This document shows positions 24,901-39,414 of a stretch of DNA of 64,000 nt, piece after piece. Both the position numbers and the translations under genes were made by a program. The DNA lies in NCBI GenBank assembly GCA_030533445.1, contig CM060070.1:31916001-31980000 (forward strand), read 5' to 3'. The stretch comes from Cyprinodon diabolis (taxonomy: Eukaryota; Chordata; Actinopteri; Cyprinodontiformes; Cyprinodontidae). Under the pieces are notes generated by a model, which made no database searches, was not told the origin of the DNA, and worked only from the letters and a program-made list of their open reading frames with translations. The first letter of the stretch is position 1; every line of letters begins with the position of its first letter.

Positions 24901-27900
24901 TAAATGTGTTTGCCAGCAAGTCCAAGTCCGATTTTTAATTAATTTCTGGCGCGTTTATTCATAAAACAACAGTAAGGTGGGTTGTTTTATAGACCTCCTT
25001 GCAACACCCAATGGTCATCTTTTATCTTTGATCTCATGCATGGCACTGTTCCTGTAAAATAGAACAGACAAGCACCAAGGGATTGTTATTTTGAATTTAA
25101 GTTAGGGAACATTGAGTTTTGAGTTAGAACTGAAGGGAGTGTCATTAAGCTGATTTTATCAGTTAATGAAAATATTATTCCTTTCGCTTAAAGTGTTTTA
25201 AAATGAAATAAGCATGGTCAGCAGAAGTGTGAAGATCCCAACTTTTGTGAGTGATCTTGTAACATTTCTGAAAGTAAGTATAAGTAAGAAAGCCAAGTAC
25301 AGTGCATCTTATTGTTAGTATTATACCTAAAGGCTGTATGCCGGTTTGTAATAATGCACATTTGGTTTTTCATGTGTTTCAAATGTTTTTTTGTTTTGTT
25401 TTTTTACGTGAAGAAAAGGCCAACGTAATTACCTAGGTGTGTTGCAATGTGTTACACCTAAAATTACAGCTTAACTTTTTCCAAGAAAATGTCTACAGTA
25501 ATATTAAGTGGAGGATTAATAATTTCTTTGCTAACAATCGTAACAAACAGGAAGCTTTTCTTGTTTTATGATTCTGATATCAAAAAACATGTTTTTTGGG
25601 CTTTGTATTGTCTAATCATGAATATTTGATATCTGGAGCTTAACATTGGTGTGTCTGCTTTTTATAGGATGTTCTGCTAATCTTCAAATATAATCTGCAA
25701 ATATAGTATTTACCTAAACACAATAAGCTTCTCATGTTAACATAAATATCACACAATGTATTTTTTTCCCAACCTGGCAAATTTTATCATACTTATTTGA
25801 TAATTGTAGCACAAATTAACACATTTGAATTTATAGATTTAAATTGCACTTATTTTTTAAAATAACATTTTTATTCTTTTACAAAGGCAGCAGCAAATAT
25901 AAATAAATTAGCAATCTATATGCTGTATGAGAAGTTAAATATCCTTGAATTGAAGCGTTGAAACGTTTTTTTTTTTTTTCTTTTGCTAAATTCTTTTTCT
26001 TTTTTTATATTTTAACACAGTTACTGATGAAAACTGTTGCACCTTTAAGGCTAAGGTTTCCAGCTTGGTTAACAGGAAACTGCTCTGTTATGATGTTAAA
26101 CATTTCAGTTCAGGATTAATGTCAGAATTAATATTACCAATGCTAAAACTCACCAACTGATTTATAATAGGGTGTATTCATTTTCTGGTAAATTATTCTA
26201 TATTTAAAGAAACTATTTATTAGCTTTTTTTTATTTTTATAATTGATAATGTTCACAGCATGTGCCAAAGCTATACACATGCAGCTCACTCTCTACTTGC
26301 CTTTCTTTGTGTTGTCGATTCTTTCATCTGTCAGCCTGACTTCCACTTTCATTCTTTCCTGCATCTGTTTTGGTCCATGTTTCAGTTCAGTTATTTCCCA
26401 GCTGGGTCACAACCTCAGTCCCAACCTTTTTGTCCATCTCTCTCTCCCTCCCACCTCCGCCTCACTGACCCTAAAATGCATTACACCCCAGAACTCTTAC
26501 AGGACCAGGTTGATTTATTCATACCTTGGCTGTTGTCGGATATTTCTAATTTCAGCAAAGGCTTTAACAGTTTGCAAACACACCACACACAAAAAGACTA
26601 AAGTTACTTTAGGAAATGATTGATAATTCGGGTTATCAAATGACAAAAGGTAAAAACATCTCTTAAATTTTGAGCTCACAAGTGTCATCCACGCAGACGG
26701 ATGGCCTCAAAAGAGGCCGAGTATCCAAAGCCTCTTGACCCTGTGATCTTACCTAGCCCTTAGATTAGCTCTGACTCTTGGAGCCTGAACAGCTTCTGCT
26801 TTAACTCATTTTGCTCTAAAGTTTAAGATTGTTCACAATCACTTAGAAAGGAGTATGCTTTGATCAGAGCTAATCAAATGAAACAAAAGTAAATAACTCC
26901 TTTTAGAACCAGGCATTTTCCTGCGTACTTAACGTTTTACAGACCTAAACAAGATGTCCCTTTGGTTATCTCTCCTTTTGAGTACAAATTTAAAAGCCAC
27001 TAACCTGAATAGTAGTTTGTGTTTGGGTGCATTCCTTTGCATGTGGTCCATCCTTTCAGAAAAAATAAGAATAGATGATGGAGAGAAAGAACAGGAAGAT
27101 AGAGAAAAGATGGTATGCTGTTTCCACATTCCTTTATATCCCTGGAGAAATGATAGCAAGGATGAGCAAGAAGAAGGTTTCTGTCTTTTGCCCTCCCTTT
27201 TTTAGCTTAAGGTTATACTATCATTATGGTTAGTGGTAGTCATATTTTTATTTTTAAAGAAATAATTTCACTTAAAGGATGTAAAAATCAACAAATCCCT
27301 TTCAATGACCTAACTTTTTGACGCTTGGCAAGATTGCAATATTTAAGTCTCATTATATTGTTAAAGTCCATCTCACTCAAAAGAAAACTTGCATACACTG
27401 ATGATAGAAACTTGCAGAATCAGTAAACTATTTCCAAAGCAGCTTTGTGCAGGTTTTTAGGCCACTCTCCCCTGTCGTACTGAACAGTGTTGGGAGGTGT
27501 AAAGTGAAGGCGATCTAGCTCTCTACACGCTTGGGATCAGTTTTTTAAAGCCTGTGAACAAGACACTCGGCAGTGACCTGCTGAAAGCTGACTCCTAGAC
27601 TCCCTCCTGCTTCTGCCAAGGCTGTGAGGGGTGACATTCTCTCACATCCAGAGGCTGGTCCTCGGCCCACTCCCCCAACCCTACCCCACCTTTTCTCACG
27701 TGGTGCTACCGGGAGAAGCACTCCAGGGATTAGCCTAGCCAGGTCTTTCAAAGGCCATTAGAGCAAATTACAGGTATCCTGTTACCAGTGTGCTTGAACA
27801 GGCCAGGTGAGGGGCGCAGAGGCCAGGGTAGAGCGCAGGGGTCAGCCTGGGACAAAAAGACAAGGCCACCCTGGGCCCCACTCTATCGGAGTGTCTCCCT

Positions 27901-30900
27901 GGCTTCACAAACTGGTAGGCCTGTATCTATGAATGGCTCACTTGATGGGACCTCAGAGACATTGTCTCACAGCCGTAACTTTAGCCTTTTTTTCTTAACA
28001 CCCTCCCACCCCCACACCTAACTCTCCCAGTGCTGATTTTCTTGTCTTTCAATCGTTGGGAGCATCCACACAAAGCAACTATAAAATCTTGGCAAAGTCA
28101 CAAGCGGCAAGGCAACAGAGCATTCCAACCTGTTCCTGTGGCTCCAAAGTACTTCATTACCTTGTTGCTCTTTATTATGGGTTTAAACTACATTCAAAGT
28201 AACATTAACCATTTCCACTTGAAATTTAAATAAAAACTGTAATGACAACCATGCTATCATTGATATGTGTGGTCTGTCAAAGTCTCACTGTGCTGCAGGC
28301 ATAAAGAGGCCGATGGTACTGATAAGCTGTGTGGATGGCCACAGGGAGTTTCGCATCCTGCCATTTTCTATAAACCACACACACACTGAAAAACACAGGG
28401 CTCTTGCCCAATTGTGTCAACCTTACTCACGCAAACACACACCGCACACATGCCTCACCCTATCCCGAACGGTGGATGACAATCTAGTGGAGGGTGCTGC
28501 GGAAGTGTTTCATTAGTCAATTACCGTTAGTAGATAAAGCCTGCGTTCCCACAGTCCTCGAGGCCGGGGGGTCAAATGTGACCAATTATCTCCCCGTCCC
28601 CTCACAGGACAGATTAGTCTGTCTGATTTATCCCCAGACAGGCTGACCCATGTACTCCAAAATCACCCTCCACATCTGGATACCTCTGAACGGTCCTGTG
28701 AGACTGCATGAACAATGTTCTGGGTTAGAACACTGCTTTAGTTTGCATTTAACTACTGTTTAGGCCTGTTAGTGTAACCGTTTAAGGGAACTTCACTTTA
28801 GAAAATACAGACTGTAGACATTTCCTTGCATTATACAGATAGACTCCATAGTTGTTAAGGTAACTCAGTCTTTCTCTTTGCACTACATAGTTGCAGAACT
28901 ACTAAAACACAACCCTCTCTGGTCATGGACTCATGATTGTATGTTAGGGAACATCAATCAGTTCATTAGGGACCTCCAGGATGTTGAATCAGACCCCCCA
29001 CTCATCAAACCCCAAATTTACAAGCCCAGTGAGGTCAAGCCAGCCAGAAAATGTAACACGAAGTCAACTTGAGGAAGTGGGTAAGCGGCAGGGCGGAGGG
29101 TGCCTGTTGTAAGGCTTGGGAATAGTAGAGGTGAAAAAGGTTAACGAAGTTGTTGGTCTGGAGTCCGCCAGCTCATCTGTGCCTGCATGGTTTTAAGTGG
29201 GATGCAGTCTTGGGGATCATTATAGCAGTTCTTTAATCAGGGCAGGGACAATGAACATCCAATTCATGCATCACATCCATAATAAGAAAATGACTCACTA
29301 TCAGAGGTCTTGCAGAAAGCTTCATGAGTCACTATGCCCGTATTTTCATGCATTTGGAAAAGGGTAATAAAGATGGTCTGTTAACGTCCACATCAGACTG
29401 AGGTCACTGTCTGTACAACTAAATGCCATTAAGCAGGTCTATAGGTGAATACAAAAGTCAGTCAAACAGAGAGTATATTACTTTTACAGTACCTTCTACT
29501 AGGTTTGAATCCCCTAATTCTAGGAATGCACTGATATGAAAATCTGGCGGATATCGATAACTGATATTATATATCATCAATATCAATTCCCTACCTTTTT
29601 GACACCCTTAAAACTGACTACCGTGCTTCCATTCTTCAGTTACACACTCACAGTCCTGAGCTCCATCACAATCACTGTCACATGTTTCTTTCCTGAAACA
29701 AAAACAGCCACTACCTAAAAATGAATATTTATTGTTCATATCAGTTCAGTTTTACTTAAAGGAGTGATACTGATATACTTAAAAATGGCCAACATTGGCG
29801 AGTCCAAATGTCAGTGCCGATATATCGTGGATCTCATTTTGTATCCTCCCTTTCCCATTTTGTCCTCACAGAACCATCATGTACCTGTAAACAAACCATT
29901 TCATGCCAATATAAAACATTGCATATGTTTATTTAAGTATTTATTTAAGTATTTCTATTGATAAGACAGATAAACAGAAATACAACTACTCTAATATCAC
30001 TATAACTTAAGTTATTTTCATTAGAATTTTTTATCACAGTCTATTTCTATCAAGTTGATTTTAATAGTTATTTAAGTCATTTGTGCACAAGAAAAAAATG
30101 TATACCCTTTGATTAAATGTTATGCAAATAGTGAAGCTTTTTTAGCCCAATATCTAGACTAAAGAGTAAAAATAATGTGAACTGTATGAAAGGATGATCT
30201 TTCCACTACATTATTGAGCCACAGTGATTGTTATTTACATACATTTAAACCATTAGTTCAACAGATACTTAACAGATAGTTAGAAAAGGCTAGTAAATAA
30301 ATTACAAAAGTAACAGCATTTCATAAAAGGTTATTTCTCAACTCAGCCAAACATACAGTACCTACACAGTTTTCCTTTTTTGATTTTGGAAATCAAGCAA
30401 GATAAAGGATGCAATTTCAGGTACATGCAAAATATGCATTCAAGCTGCATGGCAAGTTTGCAAGGAAAGTGTTAGCTATTTAAGTGAGTGTCTGCTTTTG
30501 GAACCAGCATAAGTCATAACACATTTGAACCCAGACAGAATGTGGATACATTTGTACTTTCTTAATAATCCTTTGAAATCGTTAACCACCGCATTTGGTG
30601 AGCTTTTAAGTCTTTAACATCTATTGGTTTTTTGAATGAATCTTGTACATCACAACAACTGACAGAAGGAAAAGTAAATGTTGTAAAGTTTGTAGAGTTC
30701 TGCATTTCCTACCCACTAGATTTGAAGTAAGCACATATTTGGCTCAGGTACATGTTTCCAGTGAATGAGCACCAGGACACAAAATATTCTCTGTGGCCAG
30801 AACTTGCCCCATATTTACATTATTAAAATGAGATGAGCATACAGCAGTTGACAGAAGGCACAAGAGTGAAATCAGGTTCCTGTCAAAGCTGTCATTTGCT

Positions 30901-33900
30901 CCACTGACCAATGGGCCCTGACCTTAATCCTATCCACTCCAGGGGATGAGAGGGGGGAAATGGAGCTAGGGGAAGAGATAGTGCCTGTTCAGGTACAGTG
31001 TGTTATAAGAGTATTCATACCTCCCTGATCTTATTGTTTTTTGTTGCATTACAGCTACATTCTTTTGTTATTCATTTGGAGGCTTTATGCAATAGGTAGC
31101 TCATAGTTGTAAAAGGGAAGAGAATCATTCATGAGTGTCTTTTTTTTTACAAATATATATCTAAATACAAGGGTATCAATATTTTTTTCTAGAGCAAATC
31201 TCAATCAATACACTGAGTCGGTACTTTGGACTAACTCTCCACACAGACTCATCTCCACCTTATTAAGGGGTACACATTTAGTGCCTTGGTATACAGTATC
31301 TGCTGAGGTTTTTGCTCAAATTTAGACCTGTTATATAAAGTGTCTTGAACATCAGGGTTTACAACATGTTCTAAATAAGCTTGATGTCTTTACTGTTTTA
31401 ATGTACCACTCAAACACATGATCATGCTTTCTCCTAAACTATTATATTATTAGCTCGAGGTGTATGGTTCCAGTCTTGCCATGTTAAAAACTGAATCATC
31501 AGCACATCTTATGGTCCTTTTTTCCTGCATCTAACATTCTTCTGACCACCCTGATTCTCCTGAAAGAAATGCATCCTAACAGCATGGAACTGCCACTACG
31601 ATTAACAGTAATGATGATGGAGTGAGGTCAATATTCAGTGTTGATTTTGCTAAATGTAATGTTTTAAATGTTATTTCTGGAGGAAATTGGTTGAATTTAA
31701 ATTTTTCTCACAGGATCAGAGTCTTGGGGCCTGAATTCTTATAGAGACACAATAAACTTTAAGTTATTGCTAGCAAGACATAAAAAAGATATGTTGTAAA
31801 GGTTGTAAAGTGAGAAATACAGGATTAAATATTTTTGTAAACTACAAGGCTCGTCTTCTGACTATTTCTTGTACTGCTCTCCGCCCTTTAAAATAGGGCC
31901 ATTTTTAGCAAAAGCTAAGTGATGCTATTCAGACCATAAATGTACATTGATTTTTGTAAAGTCAACTCTTTACCTATATCTCTTTTGGCAAATAGAGATT
32001 TTGTCTTTTTAAAGAGCTTACATTTCATTTCATTTTTTTTAGATTTTAGTATAAATAAGAAAATAGAACTTTTGCCAAAAAAATACCAATTTTTATAGGG
32101 GATCTACATATTGAAAAAAGTCATTTTCAACCTTATGAAAAGAGAATTAGATCTAAAATAAATAACAGGTCCTTTTGGAATTGTTTTGTTGATTGAACTG
32201 ATCCAACAATCAGATGGAAAAAGGAAAATTTGCAATTGTTATTTTCTTCAAAAATGATTAGTTGGTTAATTGCATTTATATTTAAAATTATAAAGCGTTG
32301 CTGTAAAAAGCCCAAAGACCTACTTGTTGCTACAGAGCCACAGTTTGCAGACGCCTGACCTGTTCTATTTTTTCTTTTATTTGTTTCATTAAAAGTACCT
32401 AAATGACTGTAGCACTAGTGTTGAAAATAGTGTGTGCAAATAAACGGAAAAAGATCTAAGACGTATGTTGCTGCTCTGTGCCACCCTCCGAGTTGTGATG
32501 ACGAGCATGGCCTCCACCATGAGAAAAACACCCATGTAAACACAAGCTTGCACGTGTCAGTGTGCATGTAAGTACGCAAACATGTATGAGCTTGAACCAA
32601 GCCCATTGTAAGGTCTGCTTCATATTAGCCATTAGGGAACAGAAATGCACATCTTTTTCAGTTTAGGGTGTACTTCATGCTCCCGCAATGGCACAAGTAT
32701 AAACACAGACACATGCATTCAGAATGCACAAGCACTCACAGTCTGTGCTCCGACATGATGCTCACATCCTGCCCATGTGAATTTAGTAAAATGGCCTCAG
32801 AGATAAAAACCAGGTATGTCTGGGTTTGTGTAATCTGCTTCAGAGGTCTGTTGGTGTGCCAGGACTTGCATTAAACTGGCTGTTCCCTATTTTCTCTCAC
32901 ATATATGTTACAATCTCATTTGTTCACATTAAACATGGAGAAAGTTTCAAACTATGAGGTAAGCATATAATATAATTTGTATAATCTAAAAGAGCAGGTT
33001 TAAGACAGTCTTGACTTAGTGCATGCTCATGTGCTCTTGGCACTGCACCAGATAAAACACACCAATTTAGTTGAACAACACAGCCATCATGTCATTGAGT
33101 AGATTTTAGAATCTTCATTTCTAAATGAATAAATTGTCACACAGAAACATCAATATATTTTCCATGAATAGTTTCAAGAGGGCAAAGAACTTTCCAAAAG
33201 TCTGTGGGAGCAGCACCTAAGGAAAAATCTGCACATCAGAACCCTCACCAGAGCCGGACTGGGATTAAAAGATTGCCCTTACATATTGTTCCACAGAAGG
33301 AAACTGGACTTTGGCTCAGTTTTTGGAAGACATTTCAACGCCTATCCAGGATTCTCTGTCAGGTCTGTTGGCTCACACCAGAGCAATCTGTAGTTGGAGA
33401 GCTGATGTATTGAAGCTGCATGAAGGTCCATCCTACTGCATACCTTCCAAGTCAGATCCCAATCAAATAGCCACTCCTTGTTCTTCTGGATTGGTGGAGT
33501 CTTTTGTCGTGTTGGATAGGTGTTAGAACGACTTGCAAAAAATGTGTGTAAAGGTCCATTTACACTACCCTCTGAAAACTGATCCGTGCCAAGTTCTGCC
33601 ATACTTGGATCATTTATCTATGCCGACCTCAGTTCCTTACGGCCATTTACACATCATGCTAGCATGGTTCCTCGCCTCCTAGTCGCGATCTACACTACTA
33701 CTGCTCTCTAGTTGGAAAACTTTGAGATTATGTTTTGTTTCATCCATTATCACCTGGATAGCGTCCTCTGCCCAAATTGCAAAAAGAGCCTCAGTTTCGG
33801 GGTAATTTCAGATCGCACCACAGTCTTTTGAAGCTATTTTTTTTTAAATTACCACCAACTACTGGGAGCTGACTGTAAATAGGAGATGACGCGGTCTGTT

Positions 33901-36900
33901 TATGCTCTCTTTGTCATCAGAGAACTGAGCCACAACTGAACCACACAGAGCCCTACTGTTAAACTAGTACTAGTTTAGCACGGTTCAGTTGTGTCTGGCA
34001 CGGTCCAGTTCAGTTTGCATGCAATTTACACTCAACAGTTACCTCCGTTACTGGGCTCAGACCGCTCTCGACATGGATTCAAAAGGGAAGTGTAAATGGG
34101 GCTAAAGTCCCGTTGCCTTTCAATTTAAGTCTGTTTGTGGTTGCCATGACTAGGATGACAGAACTTACACCAGCATAATATATGGACGTATTGTTTCAAA
34201 AATGATATAAAATCCAAATAAATGATTAAAATAAAAACTTTTTCAAAAAACTATTTCTTAAATACTGAGTAATTGATAATAAAGCCTGAGTTGATTAGAA
34301 TAAATGTTTATAAAAATAATATATTCATGCAGAAGAAGCATTTATCTTATTGTTTTATTAAGTAAAACATAAAACCAATATTTGTGGTACGTATTTTTAG
34401 ATTTGTTACTGTATTCATCTTTGTATACAGAAAATAACAATAAAAGAGCTAATTTTTTTGTTCAAACAAGAAATCTGACATTAACCTAAATGTAGGTGTG
34501 TTTTTTCTCTATGGCATTTTTTTTTATAAAAACAAGTCAGTTCTACCCTTTGGGCAGTTACTCATGGTAGGTTGAGTATGCTGAAATCGTATTCAATTAA
34601 GGAGCGATACTTCACAGTAGTATTATTAGTATAAGTAATATATTTGATGTTTATATGAACATACTTGAGTCTTTAATAAAGTTAAATATTGATAATTCCC
34701 ATAAAACTACTTGTTTTCATATAAACAAACAAATCTTCTCATATCAGAAAGATTGCACATTTTACTGATTGATTTTTTCTCTCAGCTTCTCTTTTTTTCG
34801 TGGTTTATAATCAATTTTTAAAGATATAAACACAGTAAGCTCTGCAACTCTGGTCACTATATAGTTTCTATTATTTCGGGCGCCAGTGAAGGGGAGGAAT
34901 AGCCCCAAGGTTAAGCGACTAAAAAAGAAAGTGGGCCATGTTTCAAATGTTGTTATTTTTTCATATAGTAACACAGCTAATCATAAATAATTTATTATAG
35001 ATAAATAAATTAAAGTAGTTATATCATTTCTGTTTATATTATGGCAGCCCTGGGCCACTAGACCGTGTGTCTAATGAGCAGTCCAGCCCTGACCTTGATA
35101 TATAATTTTTAAACTTAAACAGTTTAAATTGTTAATTCGATAATACTCATTCACATTTAACTTGCCTTCATTGCTACTGGAAGTGAATAATCAATGGCTT
35201 GATTACAAATATAAAACTTAACTTGAACATCATCTGAGTATTCCATTCTATTTGTCATTGTCTGCTTCATAGCTGTACAGGATCAACCCTCTACTAAAGC
35301 TCTTGACTAATCCTTAGCTAAACTGAAAATAAAATATTTTTTTATTTGTTTTTAGTAAAATGAAGAACATTTTGCACATGTATGAATAACTAAACTATTA
35401 AACAACACAAAAAAGATTTAAAGCATTTATATAGAGCAATACATTTATCAAATCTCTTATTACACAGAGGGGTGGGAAGCAGGAAATCATTGAACCAACC
35501 CTATATGTAGCCACATCTAATAATAAAATACATTTTGATAAACAACTCTGCCAAGGAAAATATAAAATTCAACTTTCTAGCATACTTGCTAAATACCATG
35601 TGAAGCTGGAAACAGGCCTTCACAAAAACTTGCACATACTGTTTCAACTCTTCAAAATCTGTGGTTGTCTTTAAAATTAGGCTTTTCAGTTGTTTGGTGT
35701 GACAGATTCAACAAACAGTAAAAAAAATGTTTTGGTCAAAATACAACAACTGACTAAAACTATTTTTTGAAAACAAATAACAAGGGCTATTGTTCCCCTT
35801 CAGGAGGCCAACAACCCTGTCCTCTAACCAGAGCTCAATCGGTTTAAGAGCAAAGTTGGATGAGACACTTTCAAAAGGTTAAAAGCTGTGTCTCCAAAAA
35901 CTTTTGATAAAGTTTCTTCATATGCTACCAGTTGGTGGAGCTGCCCAAGCGAGGGTGCTTACAGCAGGTGCGTCTTCAAACAGACAACACATATTTTAGG
36001 CTGAATTGGATTAACCAAATTCAGCACTTTTTTACAGCTTATATTTCTCTCTTAGGCTAAATCTCGGCTTATTTGCAAATGTGAGTTAGCACAGTTGCTT
36101 TTAAGTGTTTATTTTCTTCTTTTTTTGTTCTTTACCAGTACCACCATTAATGTATTTAGTTGTATCAATCACTAGTACTGTAGTGCTGCCAGCAATCCCA
36201 CATGTGGACAAACTTGTTGGTGCCCTCGTTTAATGAAAGAAAGACCCACAATGATCACAGAAATAAATTGAATCTGACAAAAGTAAAAAATTTTTTAAAA
36301 TTCTATAAAGATGACTGAACAAGGTCAGACATTGTTATTCAACCATGCTTCAACAGGATAATAATAATAAAAAACAACTCATGAAACACACCTTACAAAA
36401 ATTATAGTACCCTTAACCCAATATTATTTTGCACAAACTTTTGAGGGAATCGCTGCAATCAAATGATTCCTATTACGGTCAGCGAGACTTCTGCTCCTCT
36501 CAGCAGGTATTTTGTCCCCCTCTCCATGAGTAAACTGCTCCAGCTGTCTCAGGTTTGAAGTACTCCTTTTCCAGACAGCATGTTTCAGCTCCTTTCACAG
36601 ATGCTCAATAGGATTCCGGTTATGGCTCACAGAAGGCCACTTACGATTAGTCTGATTTATTTTTTCCATTTAGCTATTTTTTGCGTTTGTAGCTGTGTGC
36701 TTTGGGTCATTATCCTATTACCAGACCCATGACCTGTGACTATGACCAAGCTTTCTGACACTTGGCAGCACATTTCTCTCTAGAATACATTGATAGTCTT
36801 GAGATTTAATTGTATCCTGCAGAGATTAAAGACACCCTGTGCCAGATACAGCAAAGTAGCCCCAGAGCATAACACAGCCTCCTCCCTGTTTAACAGTAGA

Positions 36901-39361
36901 GACCAAGTAGGTTTTTGAGAAGAAAACAGGAAAGTGTGGACTTGGGGAAAACGGGAGAATGCAGTATAAATATGGGTAAATTGGAAAAGTAGCATACTCA
37001 TGATGCCACCACACGCTCGGCTCGTCTGGAGCTGCATTTCTCCTCCTCTGAATAATGGTCTCTAGATGATGATTAATTCTTACTTTTTTAATTTATTGGG
37101 GGAATAATAGTTAAAATAGTCAGACAAACACAAATAAAATGAACATTTTGCCAAATAAAACAAAAAAATCACCATCAGACCCCGCTGTCCTTCACACACA
37201 GGTATGCCAAGAGAGGGCTGCTGCAGATGGGCTAGGATTAGACCTGGCTGCCATTACCCTTGGGGCTCCACTGGTTGCCGCGGTCCTCTCAACTTTGGAA
37301 CATTTTTATTTTTTTTTATTACACATAAAATGGGTAAATGGGCCATATAGTGACGGTTAAAAAGTATAATGTTCTCGCCTCAAAGGATTTAAAAATATTC
37401 TTTCATTGACCAACACAAACAGAAAAGAGAACTTTTAACTCAATACTCTGAGCTCTGTTAGGGATAACCTGAAAGCTGCTCCGGCCACGCTGCATGCTGG
37501 GACAGCTGTCAATCTCAAGACGGACAAATCTACTGTGATGCATACTCGGTAAACAGGGAGGGGCGAGAACAACATCCGGGGACTTTGTCCATTCTTGGTC
37601 TGTTGTTCTTGTGGATTGGAACAGTACTAGGGCTGAGGCTGATGACGTTTCACGAGTACACGAGCACCTGAGAACTCACTAGTACAAATATTGAGAAATG
37701 GCCACTGTGTTTTAAGACGTACCTTTTAAATTACACAGGTGTTCAGATACACCTAAACGTAGGGAGTCTGTCTTTACCCTTTCATATAATATTGACTGCA
37801 TCATACATTGAGGCTAAAACAAGTGCACTGCTTTTTAAAATGTCTAAGCTCTACCTACAACCCCCAAAAAATGCACCAATTTGCTCTCTCTGAGAAAAGA
37901 ACCAAATTCTCTCCTCTGTCTTTCAAACTATTCTTCTTAGCTGTGACCATATTTAGATTTATATTGCTCCGCTGTTATTAGCAGGGGCTTGTTACGATGG
38001 TGTTTAAAGCACCTAAATCATTAAGGCAGCTGCTTTTGGACATAAAACAAAGTATATTAATGTGGGAACAGGCTTTGAGGCAGAGGCTGGCTTACATGGT
38101 TTGTTTTTTCTGCCCAAAATCAAATAGTTAAACCTTCATGTTGTTCTGGTCTACCCTTTAATTACTGAAGTTCACATTAAATTACACATTAGAGGTTATT
38201 GTCTGCTTCTTACAAGCGTTTAGAGCATCAGTGCAAACATTTTTGATCAATAGCTTTAGGGTCTGAGTGGCTGGATTCTGGCACTGTTAAGTCATTTTGG
38301 GGGCTTCACACCCACAGGATATTCATGGCTATTTATAATGTCATAAAGAAATAAGCTGCCAGAGTCAGACTCTATAAACCTGCTGATAAACCCATTAAAT
38401 TCTAGAGAGGAGCCAGAGCCACGCTTACTAAAGGTTGTTAGCTACTAATTGCAACATTTTGTGAACCCATTCAGGATATAGAACCCAGTTGGCACTGATC
38501 TTTGGCTAATTAGGCTGACACTGACACTCTTGTCCTGCAAAGTTCCCAGGAAAGTGATAGCGCATTGGTTTGTGTGAAGGATTTCAAACCCCTGTTAACC
38601 AGGCATGCATGCAAGACTAATGTCTTCATGTTTAACATATGAAAAGTTTCAGTTAGATTTTCTACAACACATAGATCATTTGTAATAAAAGCACTATTTG
38701 TTAGATTTCACTCTCCGTCTGTCATCTAAAATGTTAACCAATGCCCTCACATTTGAAACATCCCAGAGGAAAACCTTAATGCCTAATGAGCAACGGGAAA
38801 CACTCCAGCACTCTTCTAGCCTTTAATTTCCACCTCAATACAGAGCATAGCATGCCTCAGCCCTTTTTCTAGCCTCATTACCATGCATATTCTCCTGCTT
38901 GAAATCACCAAAGCAGTTTTTCTTTCAGAAAGGTGCTTCCCTTCCTAACTTTGGGTCAGTTGAACTCGATCCAAATACAAATAATTACCAAGAAAGATTG
39001 TTTCACTAAATTAATTCCTCATTCCCAAGAACAGTCAAGGTAAAAAGAATAAAATATATAAGTATGATACTAACGGGTGACATCGGCTGGTTACTGTTAT
39101 CAAATTAAACAACATTTTAAAAATTATATTTTTGAAAGTGCTAAAATTTTATATTTCAACATTATTACTTTTAACATTGGTTTAAATGATGTTCTGAAGT
39201 AAAAATAAAATATAAAAGAAAGTATAAAATATATAGCAACATAACATAACTGTCTGTCAACTATCCACCACTGCAAGCTGCTAGTCATCTAAAAGAAATA
39301 CTCTCTTTTTGTTTTATTTCCAAATATATATATATATTTTTGAGAATTAAAATAAAGTTAT

Positions 39362-39414
<53 letters not shown>

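Noticed and set aside
26243..26623. Plus-strand open frame of 126 codons with hydrophobic stretches
   Set aside because: It has no family motif and overlaps another open frame in the same low-complexity pyrimidine-rich stretch. I see no splice or promoter context that fits.
37540..37700. Stretch resembling a dispersed repeat (gctgatgacgtttcacgagt)
   Set aside because: It feels familiar as a fish repeat, but I could not find its ends or assign a type.
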